Assembly: GCA_002007745.1 (NCBI GenBank)
Contig: CP019882.1
Coordinates: 1,178,001-1,242,000 of the forward strand
Length of the DNA: 64,000 bases
DNA from: Mycolicibacterium litorale
GTDB taxonomy: Bacteria > Actinomycetota > Actinomycetes > Mycobacteriales > Mycobacteriaceae
Direction: 5' to 3'
Shown: in pieces, positions 35,567 through 46,192 of the stretch
Layout of the letters: each line of letters opens with the position of its first letter
Position numbering within the stretch: the first letter of the stretch is position 1
The notes under the pieces: model-generated
Seen by the model: only the letters and a program-made list of their open reading frames with translations
Told to the model about the DNA's origin: nothing
The model's database searches: none
Made by a program: the position numbers and the translations under genes

Positions 35567-37032
35567 TTCACGATCCTCTTCTCGACGCGATCCGAGAGCT
35601 TGGTGAGCGCCATGATGACGATGAAGTAGATGATCCCGATGATCAACCACATGTTGAAGGACTGGAAATTGCGGGCGATGATGATGCGTCCGGTCTGGGT
35701 CAGCTCGGCGATGCCGATCACCGACAGGATCGAGGTGTCCTTCAAGGTGATCACGAACTGGTTGATGTAGGACGGGATCATCGTTCTGATGGCCTGCGGC
35801 AGAATGACTTTGCGCATGGTCGGCAGATAGCCGATGCCCAGGCTGCGGGCTGCCTCCATCTGGCCCTTGTCCACGGACTGGATGCCGCCGCGCACGATCT
35901 CGGTCATGTAGGCACCCGCGTTCAGCGACAACGTGATGATGCCAGCGGTCAGGGCCGACATCTGAAAGCCCAGCGCCGCGGGGATGCCGAAGTAGATGAA
36001 GAACGCCTGCACCAGCAGTGGGGTGCCGCGGAAGATGTCGACGTATGTGGTGCCGATGGCGCGCAACCAGATCGCCCGCGACACGCGCAACAGCCCGAAG
36101 ACGATCCCGAGCACCAGCGCGATGGCGATCGAGACGACCGTCAGGATGACGGTCATCTTCAGGCCTTCCATCAGAATCGGGAAGGTGCTCTTGAGCAGCC
36201 CGAAGAAGGAGTTGTCCGCCTCGGCGGCACCTTTGCCCAGGTAGCTGTTGATGATCTCGTCGTAACGCCCGGACTCGCGCAGGTTGTTCAGGCCGTCGTT
36301 GAACTTCTTGAGCAGATCGGCGTTGTGCCCCTTGTTGACCGCGAAGCCGTAACTGGATCCCTTCTCCTTGGGTGTGACGGTCTTGAACCCGTTACCCTGC
36401 GCGATCCCGTACTGCAGCACCGGATAGTCGTCGAAGATGGCCTGCGAATTGCCGGTGCGAACCTCGTCGTACATCGAGGCGGAGTCGGCGAAGTAGACGG
36501 TGGTGAAACCGTATTTGTCCTTGATGGACTCGGCGAACGTCGCACCCTCCGTGCCGTTCTTGACGGCCACCGTCTTGCCGCGCAGGTCGTCGTAGGACTT
36601 GATGTCGTTGTTGGTGGCCAACACCGCCATCTGGACACCGGATTCGAAATAGGGCTCGGAGAAGTCGAAGACCTTCTTGCGCTCGTCGGTGATCGACATG
36701 CCTGCGATCACTCCGTCGGCCTGGTTGGCCTGCACCGCCTGCAGCGCGGCATCGAAACCGAGCGGTTTGACCGTCACCGAGAAGTTCTGGTTCTTGGCGA
36801 TCTCATTGATCAGATCGATGTCGATACCGACGAATTTGCCGTCCTTGTCCTGGAATTCGAACGGCGCGAACGTGATGTCGGTGGCGACCAGATAGTTCTC
36901 CCCGTCGGCGACGGCACGGGCGGGGGAGAACAGCCCGGTGCCGAGCAGGCCAACAAGCAGGGCCGCCGCCACCGCGGCAACCGCCCGACCAGGTCTCCAT
37001 GCAGATAGTCGCCGTAACTTTGCGGCTGGCAT
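35563..37032 (-). CDS. Fused glutamine-type binding protein and ABC permease
   Basis: 489 residues. Residues 1-42 form an export signal/anchor ([18 protein letters not shown]). Residues 45-265 are a type-3 solute-binding domain ([41 protein letters not shown]). From about 270 the chain turns into an amino-acid permease ([38 protein letters not shown]) with about five membrane segments. Having the binding domain fused ahead of the permease fixes one receptor per subunit. It is translationally coupled to glnQ. Confidence 0.9.
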   Translation of the reverse strand: MPAAKLRRLSAWRPGRAVAAVAAALLVGLLGTGLFSPARAVADGENYLVATDITFAPFEFQDKDGKFVGIDIDLINEIAKNQNFSVTVKPLGFDAALQAVQANQADGVIAGMSITDERKKVFDFSEPYFESGVQMAVLATNNDIKSYDDLRGKTVAVKNGTEGATFAESIKDKYGFTTVYFADSASMYDEVRTGNSQAIFDDYPVLQYGIAQGNGFKTVTPKEKGSSYGFAVNKGHNADLLKKFNDGLNNLRESGRYDEIINSYLGKGAAEADNSFFGLLKSTFPILMEGLKMTVILTVVSIAIALVLGIVFGLLRVSRAIWLRAIGTTYVDIFRGTPLLVQAFFIYFGIPAALGFQMSALTAGIITLSLNAGAYMTEIVRGGIQSVDKGQMEAARSLGIGYLPTMRKVILPQAIRTMIPSYINQFVITLKDTSILSVIGIAELTQTGRIIIARNFQSFNMWLIIGIIYFIVIMALTKLSDRVEKRIVK

Positions 37033-37223
37033 CAGTGCGCCTCCCGTTCTCGGCCAGTTGGGCTGGCGTTCACGCTAGTGCCACGGCGTGCCACCCGCTG
37101 AGTAACCGACGACTCGGTGCCAGACTGCGCGATTCGTCCACGCCGGCACCCGACCTGGGTCACCCTGGGACGCAGCCGACAGGTGAGAATTGGTGCGCAG
37201 TCCGACAACTGAGAAGGAGTGCC

Positions 37224-37664
37224 ATGGCCGTCCGATACGTGATCGCCTCCGCTGTGCTGGCCGCCGGCATCCCGCCCGGCCTGGCGTGGGCCACGCCGCC
37301 CGAGGGGGACACGGTGCGCGAGGACCTCGCCAAGGGCACCACCGAGGTGCCGGTGTCGATCATGACCGACGGTCCGGCGACGCTGATGGTCCAGGAACTC
37401 ACCATCAGCCCGGGCGCCTCCAGCGGCTGGCACACCCATCCCGGCGCGGAGTACTCGGTGATCACCGAGGGCTCGGTGGAGTTGCAGACCGCGGCGGCGT
37501 GCTGGCCGGTGAGCTACGGCGCGGGCCAGGCGGTGTTGATTCCTGCCGGGCTCCCGCACCGCGTCGCCAACGAGTCCGCGCACGACGCTCGGGCGGTGGT
37601 CACCTACACCCTGCCCGTCGGTGCTCCGGTTCGCGGAGATTCCCCCGACATCTGCAGTTCGTAG
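37224..37664 (+). CDS. Exported cupin-domain protein
   Basis: 146 residues, ATG preceded by AGAAGGAG. An N-terminal signal (VIASAVLAAGIPPGLAWA) is followed by a single cupin_2 barrel. Motif 1 SGWHTHPGAEYSVITEG carries metal-binding His/Glu and motif 2 is GQAVLIPAGLPHRVANES. It is probably periplasmic or secreted. The function is unknown. The end abuts the convergent DUF3060 gene. Confidence 0.8.
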   Translation: MAVRYVIASAVLAAGIPPGLAWATPPEGDTVREDLAKGTTEVPVSIMTDGPATLMVQELTISPGASSGWHTHPGAEYSVITEGSVELQTAAACWPVSYGAGQAVLIPAGLPHRVANESAHDARAVVTYTLPVGAPVRGDSPDICSS

Positions 37665-38318
37665 TCAGCCCTGGTCGACGCTGTTCGAGAAGCCGGACTT
37701 GCTCACCTGCGGCGTGCCGTAGTGGAACGTCACCTTGTTGTCCATGCCCGAGGCGTCGATAGCGTCCGCGGTGTCGACGGTGACCACATTGTTCACCCCG
37801 GACACCGTCACCCGACGACAGTGCCCGGTGATCAGGACCGTGTTCTCCACGCCGCTGACGCTGACGGCGCCGTCGTTGCAGGCGATCCGCCGGTTCTGGT
37901 TGACCCCCGCCACGCTGACCTCACCACCCGGGGGCGCGGCCGCCACGGTGGCCGCCGAGGTGGTCGGCTCCTCGGGCAGGGCAGGCGTTGCCGGGCTCGG
38001 TTCGGCTGGCCGGCCGCCCGGGGTGAACGGCCCGCCCCCGCCGGCGACGCTCGGCGTGGTCGGCGCGCGCGACGACGAGCCGGTGGTGGCGAACATACTG
38101 GTGGCGACGATCGCTGCACCACCGATGAGCAGACCGATGACAAGCAGTGCCAACACAATCCAGCCGATGCGTAGGCCCGGTGAGGTCGGTGATACGGGTG
38201 GCGGCGGAGACCAGCCGCCGGGGGGAGCTGGCGTGCCCAGTTCAGAGGTGTGCGCCAGGTCGGTCAGGGGGCGTTCGAGTTCCCGGATCCGTTTCTCGGG
38301 ATCTTCCTCTGGGTTCAT
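37665..38318 (-). CDS. DUF3060 single-pass membrane protein
   Basis: 217 residues from the ATG at 38318. A cytosolic charged start, a Pro-rich stretch, one membrane helix (IGWIVLALLVIGLLIGGAAI, about 50-70), a Pro/Thr-rich linker, and a C-terminal beta-solenoid-like DUF3060 domain with repeating VSVSGVENTV, VTVSGVNNVV, DASGMDNKV turns. Two Cys (IACNDG, ITGHC) may pair. DUF3060 proteins are mycobacterial surface proteins without assigned role. Confidence 0.82.
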   Translation of the reverse strand: MNPEEDPEKRIRELERPLTDLAHTSELGTPAPPGGWSPPPPVSPTSPGLRIGWIVLALLVIGLLIGGAAIVATSMFATTGSSSRAPTTPSVAGGGGPFTPGGRPAEPSPATPALPEEPTTSAATVAAAPPGGEVSVAGVNQNRRIACNDGAVSVSGVENTVLITGHCRRVTVSGVNNVVTVDTADAIDASGMDNKVTFHYGTPQVSKSGFSNSVDQG

Positions 38319-38498
38319 CGCCGCGTGCTCCTCGGTCAGGTCGTCGTCAAGACTATGGCCGATGGGCACTCGCCCGGGCCGCGATGCGGTGAATTGGCTG
38401 CTGCTGCACGGCACGCCGGTTCGTCGCGTTTCGCCCTGTCCGACCGGCCGGTTAGGTATACGGTCCACTCGAAAATATCCTGCGGCGGTGGGGGTCAG

Positions 38499-39737
38499 AT
38501 GACCAACGTGGCGGCCCAGCGAGCCCCGGGCAGCGCTTACCGCGTTCTGCTCACCCAGGGCACGCTCTACACCACGGGCACCCAGCTGGCGAACGTCTCG
38601 GTGGTGTTGCCGTTCATCTGTGCCCAGCAGGGCTACTACTGGGCGGCCGGTCTGCTCTTTCCCGCCTACAGCGTCGGTATCGTCGTCGGAAACTCGTTGT
38701 CCCCGTATGTGCTCCAACGAGCCCGTCACCTCAAGCACCTGGTCATCGCCGTCACCACCGGGTTGATGGCGGCGCTGGTGGTGATCAGTGCGTTCTCGGC
38801 GTGGACCCGGCTGTTCATCGCCGGCATCTTCCTGTCGGTGTCGCTGACGACCGGCGTTGTTGCCGGCATCTCGAAAGTGGCTTACTCCGAAGTTGTTTCG
38901 AGCAAACTCGAAGACCACCGCCGCAGCGATCTGGTGCTGACGCAAGGTGCGATCGGTGCGGTCGGGGCAATCGCGACCACGTTGGTGCTATTGCCGTTCC
39001 TGGCGCAGCGAGACCCGCAGCACAGCCATCTCGACCTGCTGTGGTTGGGCTCGTCAGGGCTGTTGGCCGCGGCGATCGCCGCGGTGTTCATCGGGCCGGT
39101 ACCCGCCTCGACCGACGCCCGGGTGACATTTCGGGACACTTACCGCGATGGCGTACGAGCGGCGAAGGCCGAGTCGTGGTTCCGCCGTTACGCCGTGATT
39201 CAGCTGCTGTTCGTCCCGGTCAGCCTCGGCACCTCGTTCTACAGCATCCACGCCTCGGTCAACCACAGCGACACCGCCGGGAGCCTGCACGTGCTGGTGG
39301 TCTCCTCGAGTATCGGCATGGTGACCGGCGCGCTGTTCTGGCGCTTCGTCAGCCGCTACCTGGGTGTGCGCGGCATGCTCATCAACAGCGCGCTGTTGGG
39401 TGCTGCCGCCGCGGCGATCTGCGTGGTGATGGAGTACCGCGACGACCTGAACCATGTCTGGATCTACGGGATCGTCTTCATCCTGGCGACGATGGCCAAC
39501 CAGGCCATCTTCAGCGCCGGGTTGGCGTGGATCGGCGCCTTCGCGGCCGACCATCACCGGGCGACGCTGCTGGGATTCGGGTCGCTGCTGGTCGCCGTCG
39601 AATCGTCGGTACTGGGTGCCGCGCTGGGTGCGGTCGCGCAGAACGCGGCGGTGGTGGGCCCGATCATCACGATTCTGGGGCTCAATGTGATCGCCGGACT
39701 CGCCGCGGTGTGGGTGGCGCCGTCGGTGCAGGGCTGA
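38499..39737 (+). CDS. Major facilitator superfamily-type membrane protein
   Basis: 412 residues from the ATG at 38499. About twelve hydrophobic segments, for example VSVVLPFICAQQGYYWAAGL, LLAAAIAAVFIG and VIAGLAAVWVAPSV. No family-specific substrate signature can be named. A long internal loop between the two halves (TFRDTYRDGVRAAKAESWF) is as expected for the MFS. It is divergent from the DUF3060 gene. Confidence 0.7.
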   Translation: MTNVAAQRAPGSAYRVLLTQGTLYTTGTQLANVSVVLPFICAQQGYYWAAGLLFPAYSVGIVVGNSLSPYVLQRARHLKHLVIAVTTGLMAALVVISAFSAWTRLFIAGIFLSVSLTTGVVAGISKVAYSEVVSSKLEDHRRSDLVLTQGAIGAVGAIATTLVLLPFLAQRDPQHSHLDLLWLGSSGLLAAAIAAVFIGPVPASTDARVTFRDTYRDGVRAAKAESWFRRYAVIQLLFVPVSLGTSFYSIHASVNHSDTAGSLHVLVVSSSIGMVTGALFWRFVSRYLGVRGMLINSALLGAAAAAICVVMEYRDDLNHVWIYGIVFILATMANQAIFSAGLAWIGAFAADHHRATLLGFGSLLVAVESSVLGAALGAVAQNAAVVGPIITILGLNVIAGLAAVWVAPSVQG

Positions 39738-39870
39738 CCGAGCTGTGACGCGGGCCACTGGCGAATTGTTGAGACCGACTCGCTAACACCGTCGATCAGC
39801 GAACATAGGCGTGTTCAAGATCACCACCACGGCCCGGGACCCCGGTCGAGTCCGCCCGGGACTAGCCGAA

Positions 39871-39889
39871 TTTAAGGAATTCCCTTAAA
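39871..39889. promoter_or_regulatory. AT-rich inverted repeat
   Basis: TTTAAGG-AATTC-CCTTAAA, arms of 7 bp. It lies about 350 bp before the beta-propeller gene and 135 bp after the MFS gene, and may be a regulator site. Confidence 0.35.
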
Positions 39890-40166
39890 AAGTTTAGACT
39901 CGACTGAGGCATTGTGATGTGTGCCTCTTTTGTCTTTGGCGCTATAAGAAATTCTTAGCCGGCGGACTTTTCGGGCGCCACTCCGGCGATCTTGATGCTC
40001 GATAAACCTGCACTTCAAAGGGGATTTCTGGCTGAGTGCGCTGGTTATGCAACGAATTGATAACGGTCGCACCTTAGCGCCGGCTGAGACAACTGTGTTT
40101 GGTGGGAATTGAGTTCGGAAAAGCCGCGAATTCTCGGTGAATTCTATGGCTACACTCGACGAGGAC

Positions 40167-40184
40167 CGTTACCGCCAGGTAACG
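40167..40184 (+). promoter_or_regulatory. Inverted repeat in the leader of the beta-propeller gene
   Basis: CGTTACC-GCCA-GGTAACG, arms of 7 bp, 56 nt before the start codon. It can be a transcript hairpin or an operator. Confidence 0.4.
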
Positions 40185-40239
40185 CGAAACGACTCAAGAC
40201 AATGTTCGGCCCAGTCCAAGCCGACGGAGGTGCGGGATC

Positions 40240-41355
40240 ATGGCAAACACAACGGGAGTTACGGAAGGTACCGGTGTGGCGGTCGCCGAGCGGGTTGCTG
40301 CTGCGCACTCCCTGTGGCTGTCCTCGCTGCCGGCCATCCGTCGCGCGCCCATCGGCGATCTGCTCCCGCAGCTGCTCGGTGGCGCGGAACTGGAGCCGCT
40401 GACCGAGCCGATCGCCGCCCCCTCGGTCGCCGTCGTCGGCGCCCTGGCCGCCGGACACGGCCCGATCAGCGACCTCGCCGTCAGCCCCGATGGTCGTTAC
40501 CTGGTCACCGCGCACTACGGCGCCGACGTGGTGTGCGTCATCGACACCGCCACCCTGGCGGTCACCGCCACCGTCGACGGTGTCAGCGAGCCCTACGCGG
40601 TGGTCGTCGCCGACCGTGCGTACGTGAGCGCCGCATCCAATGATCAGGACGCCGTGGTCGCCGTCGACACCGGAACCGGCAACGCACTGGCGGCCAAAAC
40701 ATTCGACGCCACCACCGGCGGCCTGGCGGTGAGCCCGGCCGGGGACACGCTCTACATCGCCCGCACGGGTGAGGACGATCTGGACATCGCGGTCATCGAC
40801 ACCGAGACCGGTGCCATCGAGACGATCGCGATCCCGGCCGCGCCGGGCACCTCGGTGGAGGCGCTGCGCGTCAGCGCCGACGGCACGCGGCTGTTTGTGT
40901 CCATGGCCACCCCCGCCGGGGGTGCGCTGGCCATCATCGACACGCGATCCGGCACGGTTGCCCGCGTCGTCACGATCGCCGGTTCGGTCGGTGACATCGC
41001 CGTCGCCCCCAACGGTCGCACCGTGTACGCCACCGGATGGGACGCCGACTTCGGCGGTGTCCTGCACGTCATCGACGTCGCGGGTGCCCGCCTCACCGAC
41101 ACCATCCGGGTCGGCGGCATGCCCACCCAGGTGGTGCTCGGCCGCCGTGGCGAGTGCGCCTACCTCGTCGACCGCGACGAGGTGGCCGTCGTGTGCACCG
41201 CGACGCTGGAGATCGTCGACAGCATCGTCGTCGGTCCGCAGCTGTCCTGCCTGGCCGCCGACCCTGTGCGTGACCGGCTGTACGCGGCCGACTACCGCGG
41301 CGGCATCACGGCGCTGCGTGTCGAGACCGCCGCGCGATTGCCCCAGGCGTCCTGA
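40240..41355 (+). CDS. YncE-like beta-propeller protein
   Basis: 371 residues. After a 70-residue N-terminal region without signal peptide come repeated blades of about 40 residues: SDLAVSPDGRYLVTAHYG, VCVIDTATLAVTATVDG, GLAVSPAGDTLYIARTG, EALRVSADGTRLFVSM, DIAVAPNGRTVYATGW. This is a seven-bladed YVTN-type propeller, similar in kind to M. tuberculosis Rv1057. It probably serves as a scaffold or stress-linked protein; no enzyme site is visible. Confidence 0.82.
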   Translation: MANTTGVTEGTGVAVAERVAAAHSLWLSSLPAIRRAPIGDLLPQLLGGAELEPLTEPIAAPSVAVVGALAAGHGPISDLAVSPDGRYLVTAHYGADVVCVIDTATLAVTATVDGVSEPYAVVVADRAYVSAASNDQDAVVAVDTGTGNALAAKTFDATTGGLAVSPAGDTLYIARTGEDDLDIAVIDTETGAIETIAIPAAPGTSVEALRVSADGTRLFVSMATPAGGALAIIDTRSGTVARVVTIAGSVGDIAVAPNGRTVYATGWDADFGGVLHVIDVAGARLTDTIRVGGMPTQVVLGRRGECAYLVDRDEVAVVCTATLEIVDSIVVGPQLSCLAADPVRDRLYAADYRGGITALRVETAARLPQAS

Positions 41356-41379
41356 GGCGATACCTGTCACGATGGTCTG

Positions 41380-41769
41380 ATGGTCGCCAGTCCTCGACAG
41401 CGTGTCGTCACCTTCGTACAGCGCCGGTTGGCCAACCCGCTGATGCGGGCCGTTCCGATTCAAACCCTGTTGGAGACGACCGGACGCAAATCCGGGCAGC
41501 CGCGCCGCACTCCGATCGGGGGACGGCTCGAGGGCAAGCAGTTCTGGCTGGTGTCGGAGTTCGGCGATCGATCTCAATACGTCCGCAACATCATGGCCGA
41601 CCCACGGGTCCGCGTTCGCGTCCGCGGCCGCTGGCTCGACGGCACCGCCACCCTGCTCCCCGATGACGACGCCCAGGCCAGACTGGCCGCACTGCCGCGG
41701 ATGAACAGTGCCGCCGTGCGGGCCATGGGGGACAACCTGCTGACCATCCGGGTCGACCTCGACGGCTGA
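41380..41769 (+). CDS. DUF385/Ddn-type F420-dependent oxidoreductase-like protein
   Basis: 129 residues. The motifs LLETTGRKSGQPRRTPIGG, WLVSEFGDRSQYVRNIMADP and VRVRVRGRWLDGTA are those of the mycobacterial deazaflavin-dependent nitroreductase family (split-barrel fold). These enzymes use reduced F420 to reduce quinones or nitro compounds. It lies 24 bp after the beta-propeller gene and may be co-transcribed. Confidence 0.85.
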   Translation: MVASPRQRVVTFVQRRLANPLMRAVPIQTLLETTGRKSGQPRRTPIGGRLEGKQFWLVSEFGDRSQYVRNIMADPRVRVRVRGRWLDGTATLLPDDDAQARLAALPRMNSAAVRAMGDNLLTIRVDLDG

Positions 41770-41772
41770 GAC

Positions 41773-42087
41773 CTAGCGCGCGGTGCAGTCCAGCGATACC
41801 GAGATGGTCTGACTGGTCACCACCGGCACCAGGATGGTGCGGTTGTTGCCGCGCCCTGGGCCCACATAAGGCACCCACTGGGTGACCGTCTGCGGATTGC
41901 GCACGTTGGTGACGATGCATTTCGACATCGGCCCGGTTCCGACCCGGTCGATGTTGACGGTGTAGCCCTGCTGCTGAAGCTGGTTGATGGTGCCCTGGGC
42001 CGAGTCGTCCGCCCACGCTGTCGCGGCAGGTCCCGCGATGATGCCACCCACTGCCGCCACCGCGGCCAGCGTCAATGCGGTCCGCAT
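41773..42087 (-). CDS. Small exported protein, two-Cys family (copy 2)
   Basis: 104 residues from the ATG at 42087, with GGAGGCG upstream. The signal peptide LTLAAVAAVGGIIAGPAATA ends at AWA. The mature core TVNIDRVGTGPMSKCIVTNV and SQTISVSLDC follow the same pattern as the protein at 32012-32338, including both Cys and the GRG..TILVPVV strand. The function is unknown. Confidence 0.82.
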   Translation of the reverse strand: MRTALTLAAVAAVGGIIAGPAATAWADDSAQGTINQLQQQGYTVNIDRVGTGPMSKCIVTNVRNPQTVTQWVPYVGPGRGNNRTILVPVVTSQTISVSLDCTAR

Positions 42088-42399
42088 AACCGCGCCTCCT
42101 CTTTTCCGACCCAATGATCCTCCAGATACATCGTCGGCGATGGCCGAAACGTTCCGCCCGTCGGTGGGGTGTTTCTCGGCCGTGACGAGGATGCACCGAT
42201 GCCGGCGTGCCGACGTTTGCGAAAAGCATTTGCACTGACCACGTTTAGTCATCCTCGCGGTGGGAATGCCTGCACTGTGGGCGGGTGACGTGTCGTGGTC
42301 GACGTGGATCCCCGCCGCGGGTGAGCGGACTCATCGGCGAAAGCATCCGGTGCACAGGCGTCTCACCATGCTCAGAACTCACAGCACCGAGGAGGACTC
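42088..42399. other. Intergenic spacer between small exported protein and csbD-like gene
   Basis: 312 bp holding both divergent promoters. It ends in GAGGAGGACTC, the ribosome binding site of the CsbD gene. I could not assign a clear sigma-factor motif. Confidence 0.4.
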
Positions 42400-42633
42400 A
42401 TGTCAGGTAACAGCGGACCCGAAGAGGGCATCAAGGGCGTCGTCGAGGACGTCAAAGGCAAGGCCAAAGAAGCTGTCGGCACTGTGACCGGCCGCGGCGA
42501 CCTCACCGAGGAGGGTAAGGCGCAGCAGGACAAGGCCGAGGCCCAGCGCGACGCCGCCGCCAAGGAAGCCGAAGCGGAGAAGGCCCGCGGCGAGGCCAAG
42601 GCCGAAGAGAAGCGGCAAGAATCCCACCAGTAG
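42400..42633 (+). CDS. CsbD family stress protein
   Basis: 77 residues. The CsbD core EDVKGKAKEAVGTVTGRGDL is followed by a Lys/Glu/Ala coiled tail (KEAEAEKARGEAKAEEKRQE). CsbD-like proteins accumulate under general stress in bacteria; the biochemical role is unknown. A strong ribosome binding site and a strong terminator right after the gene suggest an independent, well-expressed unit. Confidence 0.88.
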   Translation: MSGNSGPEEGIKGVVEDVKGKAKEAVGTVTGRGDLTEEGKAQQDKAEAQRDAAAKEAEAEKARGEAKAEEKRQESHQ

Positions 42634-42642
42634 TCCCGTGGC

Positions 42643-42676
42643 ACTGGGCCCGGCCGGTTGTCCGGCCGGGCCCAGT
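42643..42676. terminator. Strong bidirectional hairpin terminator
   Basis: A perfect 15-bp stem (42643-42657 with 42662-42676) around the loop TTGT sits 9 bp after csbD and 6 bp from the stop of the convergent ynfA-like gene. There is no T tract, as is usual in mycobacterial terminators. Confidence 0.8.
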
Positions 42677-42682
42677 CTGCGT

Positions 42683-43015
42683 TCACCCACGGCGAGGGGC
42701 GTACATGATGAGCGCCACGCCCACCAAGCAGATCCCCGAACCGGCGACATCCCACCGGTCGGGCCGAAACCCGTCGGCGACCATCCCCCACAGCAGTGAG
42801 CCCGCGACGAACACTCCGCCATACGCGGCCAGGATTCGGCCGAAATGCGCGTCGGGTTGCAGCGTTGCGATGAATCCGTAAGCACCCAAGGCGATCACAC
42901 CGAAGCCCGCCCACAACCAACCCCGCTGTTCGCGGATGCCCTGCCACACCAACCAGGCGCCGCCGATCTCCAACAGTGCCGCGGCGACGAACAGGGCAGC
43001 GGATTTCAGCACCAT
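42683..43015 (-). CDS. YnfA family membrane protein
   Basis: 110 residues with four hydrophobic segments: [56 protein letters not shown] and [16 protein letters not shown]. The motif [22 protein letters not shown] (two adjacent parts) is the YnfA signature. It belongs to the small multidrug resistance superfamily in fold, but transport activity is unproven. Confidence 0.9.
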   Translation of the reverse strand: MVLKSAALFVAAALLEIGGAWLVWQGIREQRGWLWAGFGVIALGAYGFIATLQPDAHFGRILAAYGGVFVAGSLLWGMVADGFRPDRWDVAGSGICLVGVALIMYAPRRG

Positions 43016-43177
43016 CACCGGCCCAGCATGGCACGCGGCCACCCTCGGGGTTGCGGTGCTCCGCCGGCAGTAGCGGCCGGGGACGTTCACCCGCTCGTCG
43101 TGCCGTTGCCCGGGTCGGATGGACCGGCTAGCGCATCTCGCGGACCGTCGAGCGCAGCCGCGATAGCATTCGGCCCC

Positions 43178-44809
<1,632 letters not shown>

Positions 44810-44819
44810 GCTGACGTCA

Positions 44820-45269
44820 TCACCGATCGTCGGTGACCGGCGCGCGCAGACATTGGGGACAGATGCCGTACACGTCGACGTAGTGGGTCACGTCGGAGAA
44901 ACCGTGCTGGGCGCTCAGCCCGGTGGTCTGCTCTTCGATGGCGGTCGGTATGAACCCGACAGCACGGCCACACAGCCGGCAGATCAGATAGTGGCGGTGT
45001 CCCGGCTCGGTCCGCAGCCGGTACAGGGTTTCGCCGTCCTCGGCCCGTTGGGTCTCGGCGATCTGGTCGTCGGCCAAGGTCCGCAGGATCCGGTACACAC
45101 TGGTCAGGCCGATGCGCATCGGTCGTTGGCTGCGCAGGACTACGAATAGCTGCTGCGCGCTGCGGAATCGCTCGCTGGTACCCAAGACCTCCAGGACCGC
45201 GCGCTGCTTCGCAGTGTTCCGGCGTCGCTTCGTGCTGGCAGACTCCGGCCCGCCGGGCTCTGCGCTCAT
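44820..45269 (-). CDS. zur: Zinc uptake regulator, Fur family
   Basis: 149 residues. The N-terminal winged helix ([37 protein letters not shown]) is of Fur type. The C-terminal half has two CxxC pairs (LICRLCG and GICPQC) that form the structural zinc site and a His-rich sensor segment ([16 protein letters not shown]). The start overlaps the znuB stop. As last gene of the importer operon with a Zur box in front, it closes a negative feedback loop. Confidence 0.92.
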   Translation of the reverse strand: MSAEPGGPESASTKRRRNTAKQRAVLEVLGTSERFRSAQQLFVVLRSQRPMRIGLTSVYRILRTLADDQIAETQRAEDGETLYRLRTEPGHRHYLICRLCGRAVGFIPTAIEEQTTGLSAQHGFSDVTHYVDVYGICPQCLRAPVTDDR

Positions 45270-46192
45270 GGCGCGGAGGCGGCCCGCGCTCCCGAGGTCG
45301 CCGCTTCGGCCGAATCGCCAACCGGGATCGGCAATGCCAGCGCACGCGTGGTGCGCTCCAGCCGGCGACTCACCGACCACACCACCGCCCAGGTCGCACA
45401 GGCGATCGTCACGATGAGGAAGCTCGGCGGTACGTTGAACATCGCCGAGAACCCGAGGCCCAGCCATACCGAGACGACACTGATGACCGCGGAGACCGCC
45501 ATCGCGGTAGCTGGCCGCGGGTTGAGCATGATCGCGGTGGCTGCCGGTGTGATGAGCAGTGCAAACAACAGCAACATCCCCACCGCTTGTACCGCCATCG
45601 TCACCGACACTGCGAGCAGCAACATAAAGACCACCGACAATGCCTGCACCGGAACGCCTTTGGCCTCGGCGACGGCGGGATTGATCGAACTGTAGAGCAG
45701 CGGCCGGTACATTGCGGCGATGGCCACCGTCAACACGACGAGCAATGCGGTGAAGACGTAGAGCTGCTCTTCCGAGACGGCCAGCAGATTGCCGAACAAC
45801 ACGTTGGTCATGGTGCTCGAGCTCTTGGTGGCCATCGAATTGAAGAACAACCCGAGGCCGGTGGCAAACGCCAAGGTGGTACCGGTGACGACGTCGCGAT
45901 CGATGGCCCGTTTGCCCACGGCGCCCATCGCCACGGCTCCGATCACGCAGAACGCGCCGAAACCCAGCACGGCCGGCAGTCCGAGGAGGACCGCACCGGT
46001 AGCTCCGGGCAGGCCGGCATGGGCCAGCGCGTGTGACGCGAAAGCCGTCTGCCGGACCACGATGAAGTATCCGATCAGGCCGGCTGCCAAGGCCACGATG
46101 GTGCCGCTGATCACCGCGTTGCGCATGAACGGTGAGGTCAGGATCGGCCACCAATTGTCTTGGTAGCCCATGGCCAGCGAAACCGTTGTCAC
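45266..46192 (-). CDS. znuB: Zinc ABC transporter permease
   Basis: 308 residues from a GTG at 46190-46192 overlapping the ATPase stop by 4 bp. It is an ABC-3 metal permease with about eight membrane segments. FIVVRQTAFASHALAHAGLPG and PALLVTPAA-like LFALLITPAATAIML are family marks. It moves zinc across the membrane together with ZnuC. Confidence 0.92.
   Translation of the reverse strand: MTTVSLAMGYQDNWWPILTSPFMRNAVISGTIVALAAGLIGYFIVVRQTAFASHALAHAGLPGATGAVLLGLPAVLGFGAFCVIGAVAMGAVGKRAIDRDVVTGTTLAFATGLGLFFNSMATKSSSTMTNVLFGNLLAVSEEQLYVFTALLVVLTVAIAAMYRPLLYSSINPAVAEAKGVPVQALSVVFMLLLAVSVTMAVQAVGMLLLFALLITPAATAIMLNPRPATAMAVSAVISVVSVWLGLGFSAMFNVPPSFLIVTIACATWAVVWSVSRRLERTTRALALPIPVGDSAEAATSGARAASAP

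Larger units (their letters stand above)
39738..40239. other. Long non-coding leader region of the beta-propeller gene
   Basis: 502 bp, clearly AT-richer than its surroundings from 39860 on. It contains two dyads that are listed separately. No supported gene is seen; a frame at 40137 would overlap the next gene and has no family resemblance. The length suggests a complex promoter and a long 5' leader. Confidence 0.5.

Noticed and set aside
36325..37008. 227-codon plus-strand frame inside the binding-protein/permease fusion
   Set aside because: Antisense to a well-supported gene, no family resemblance.
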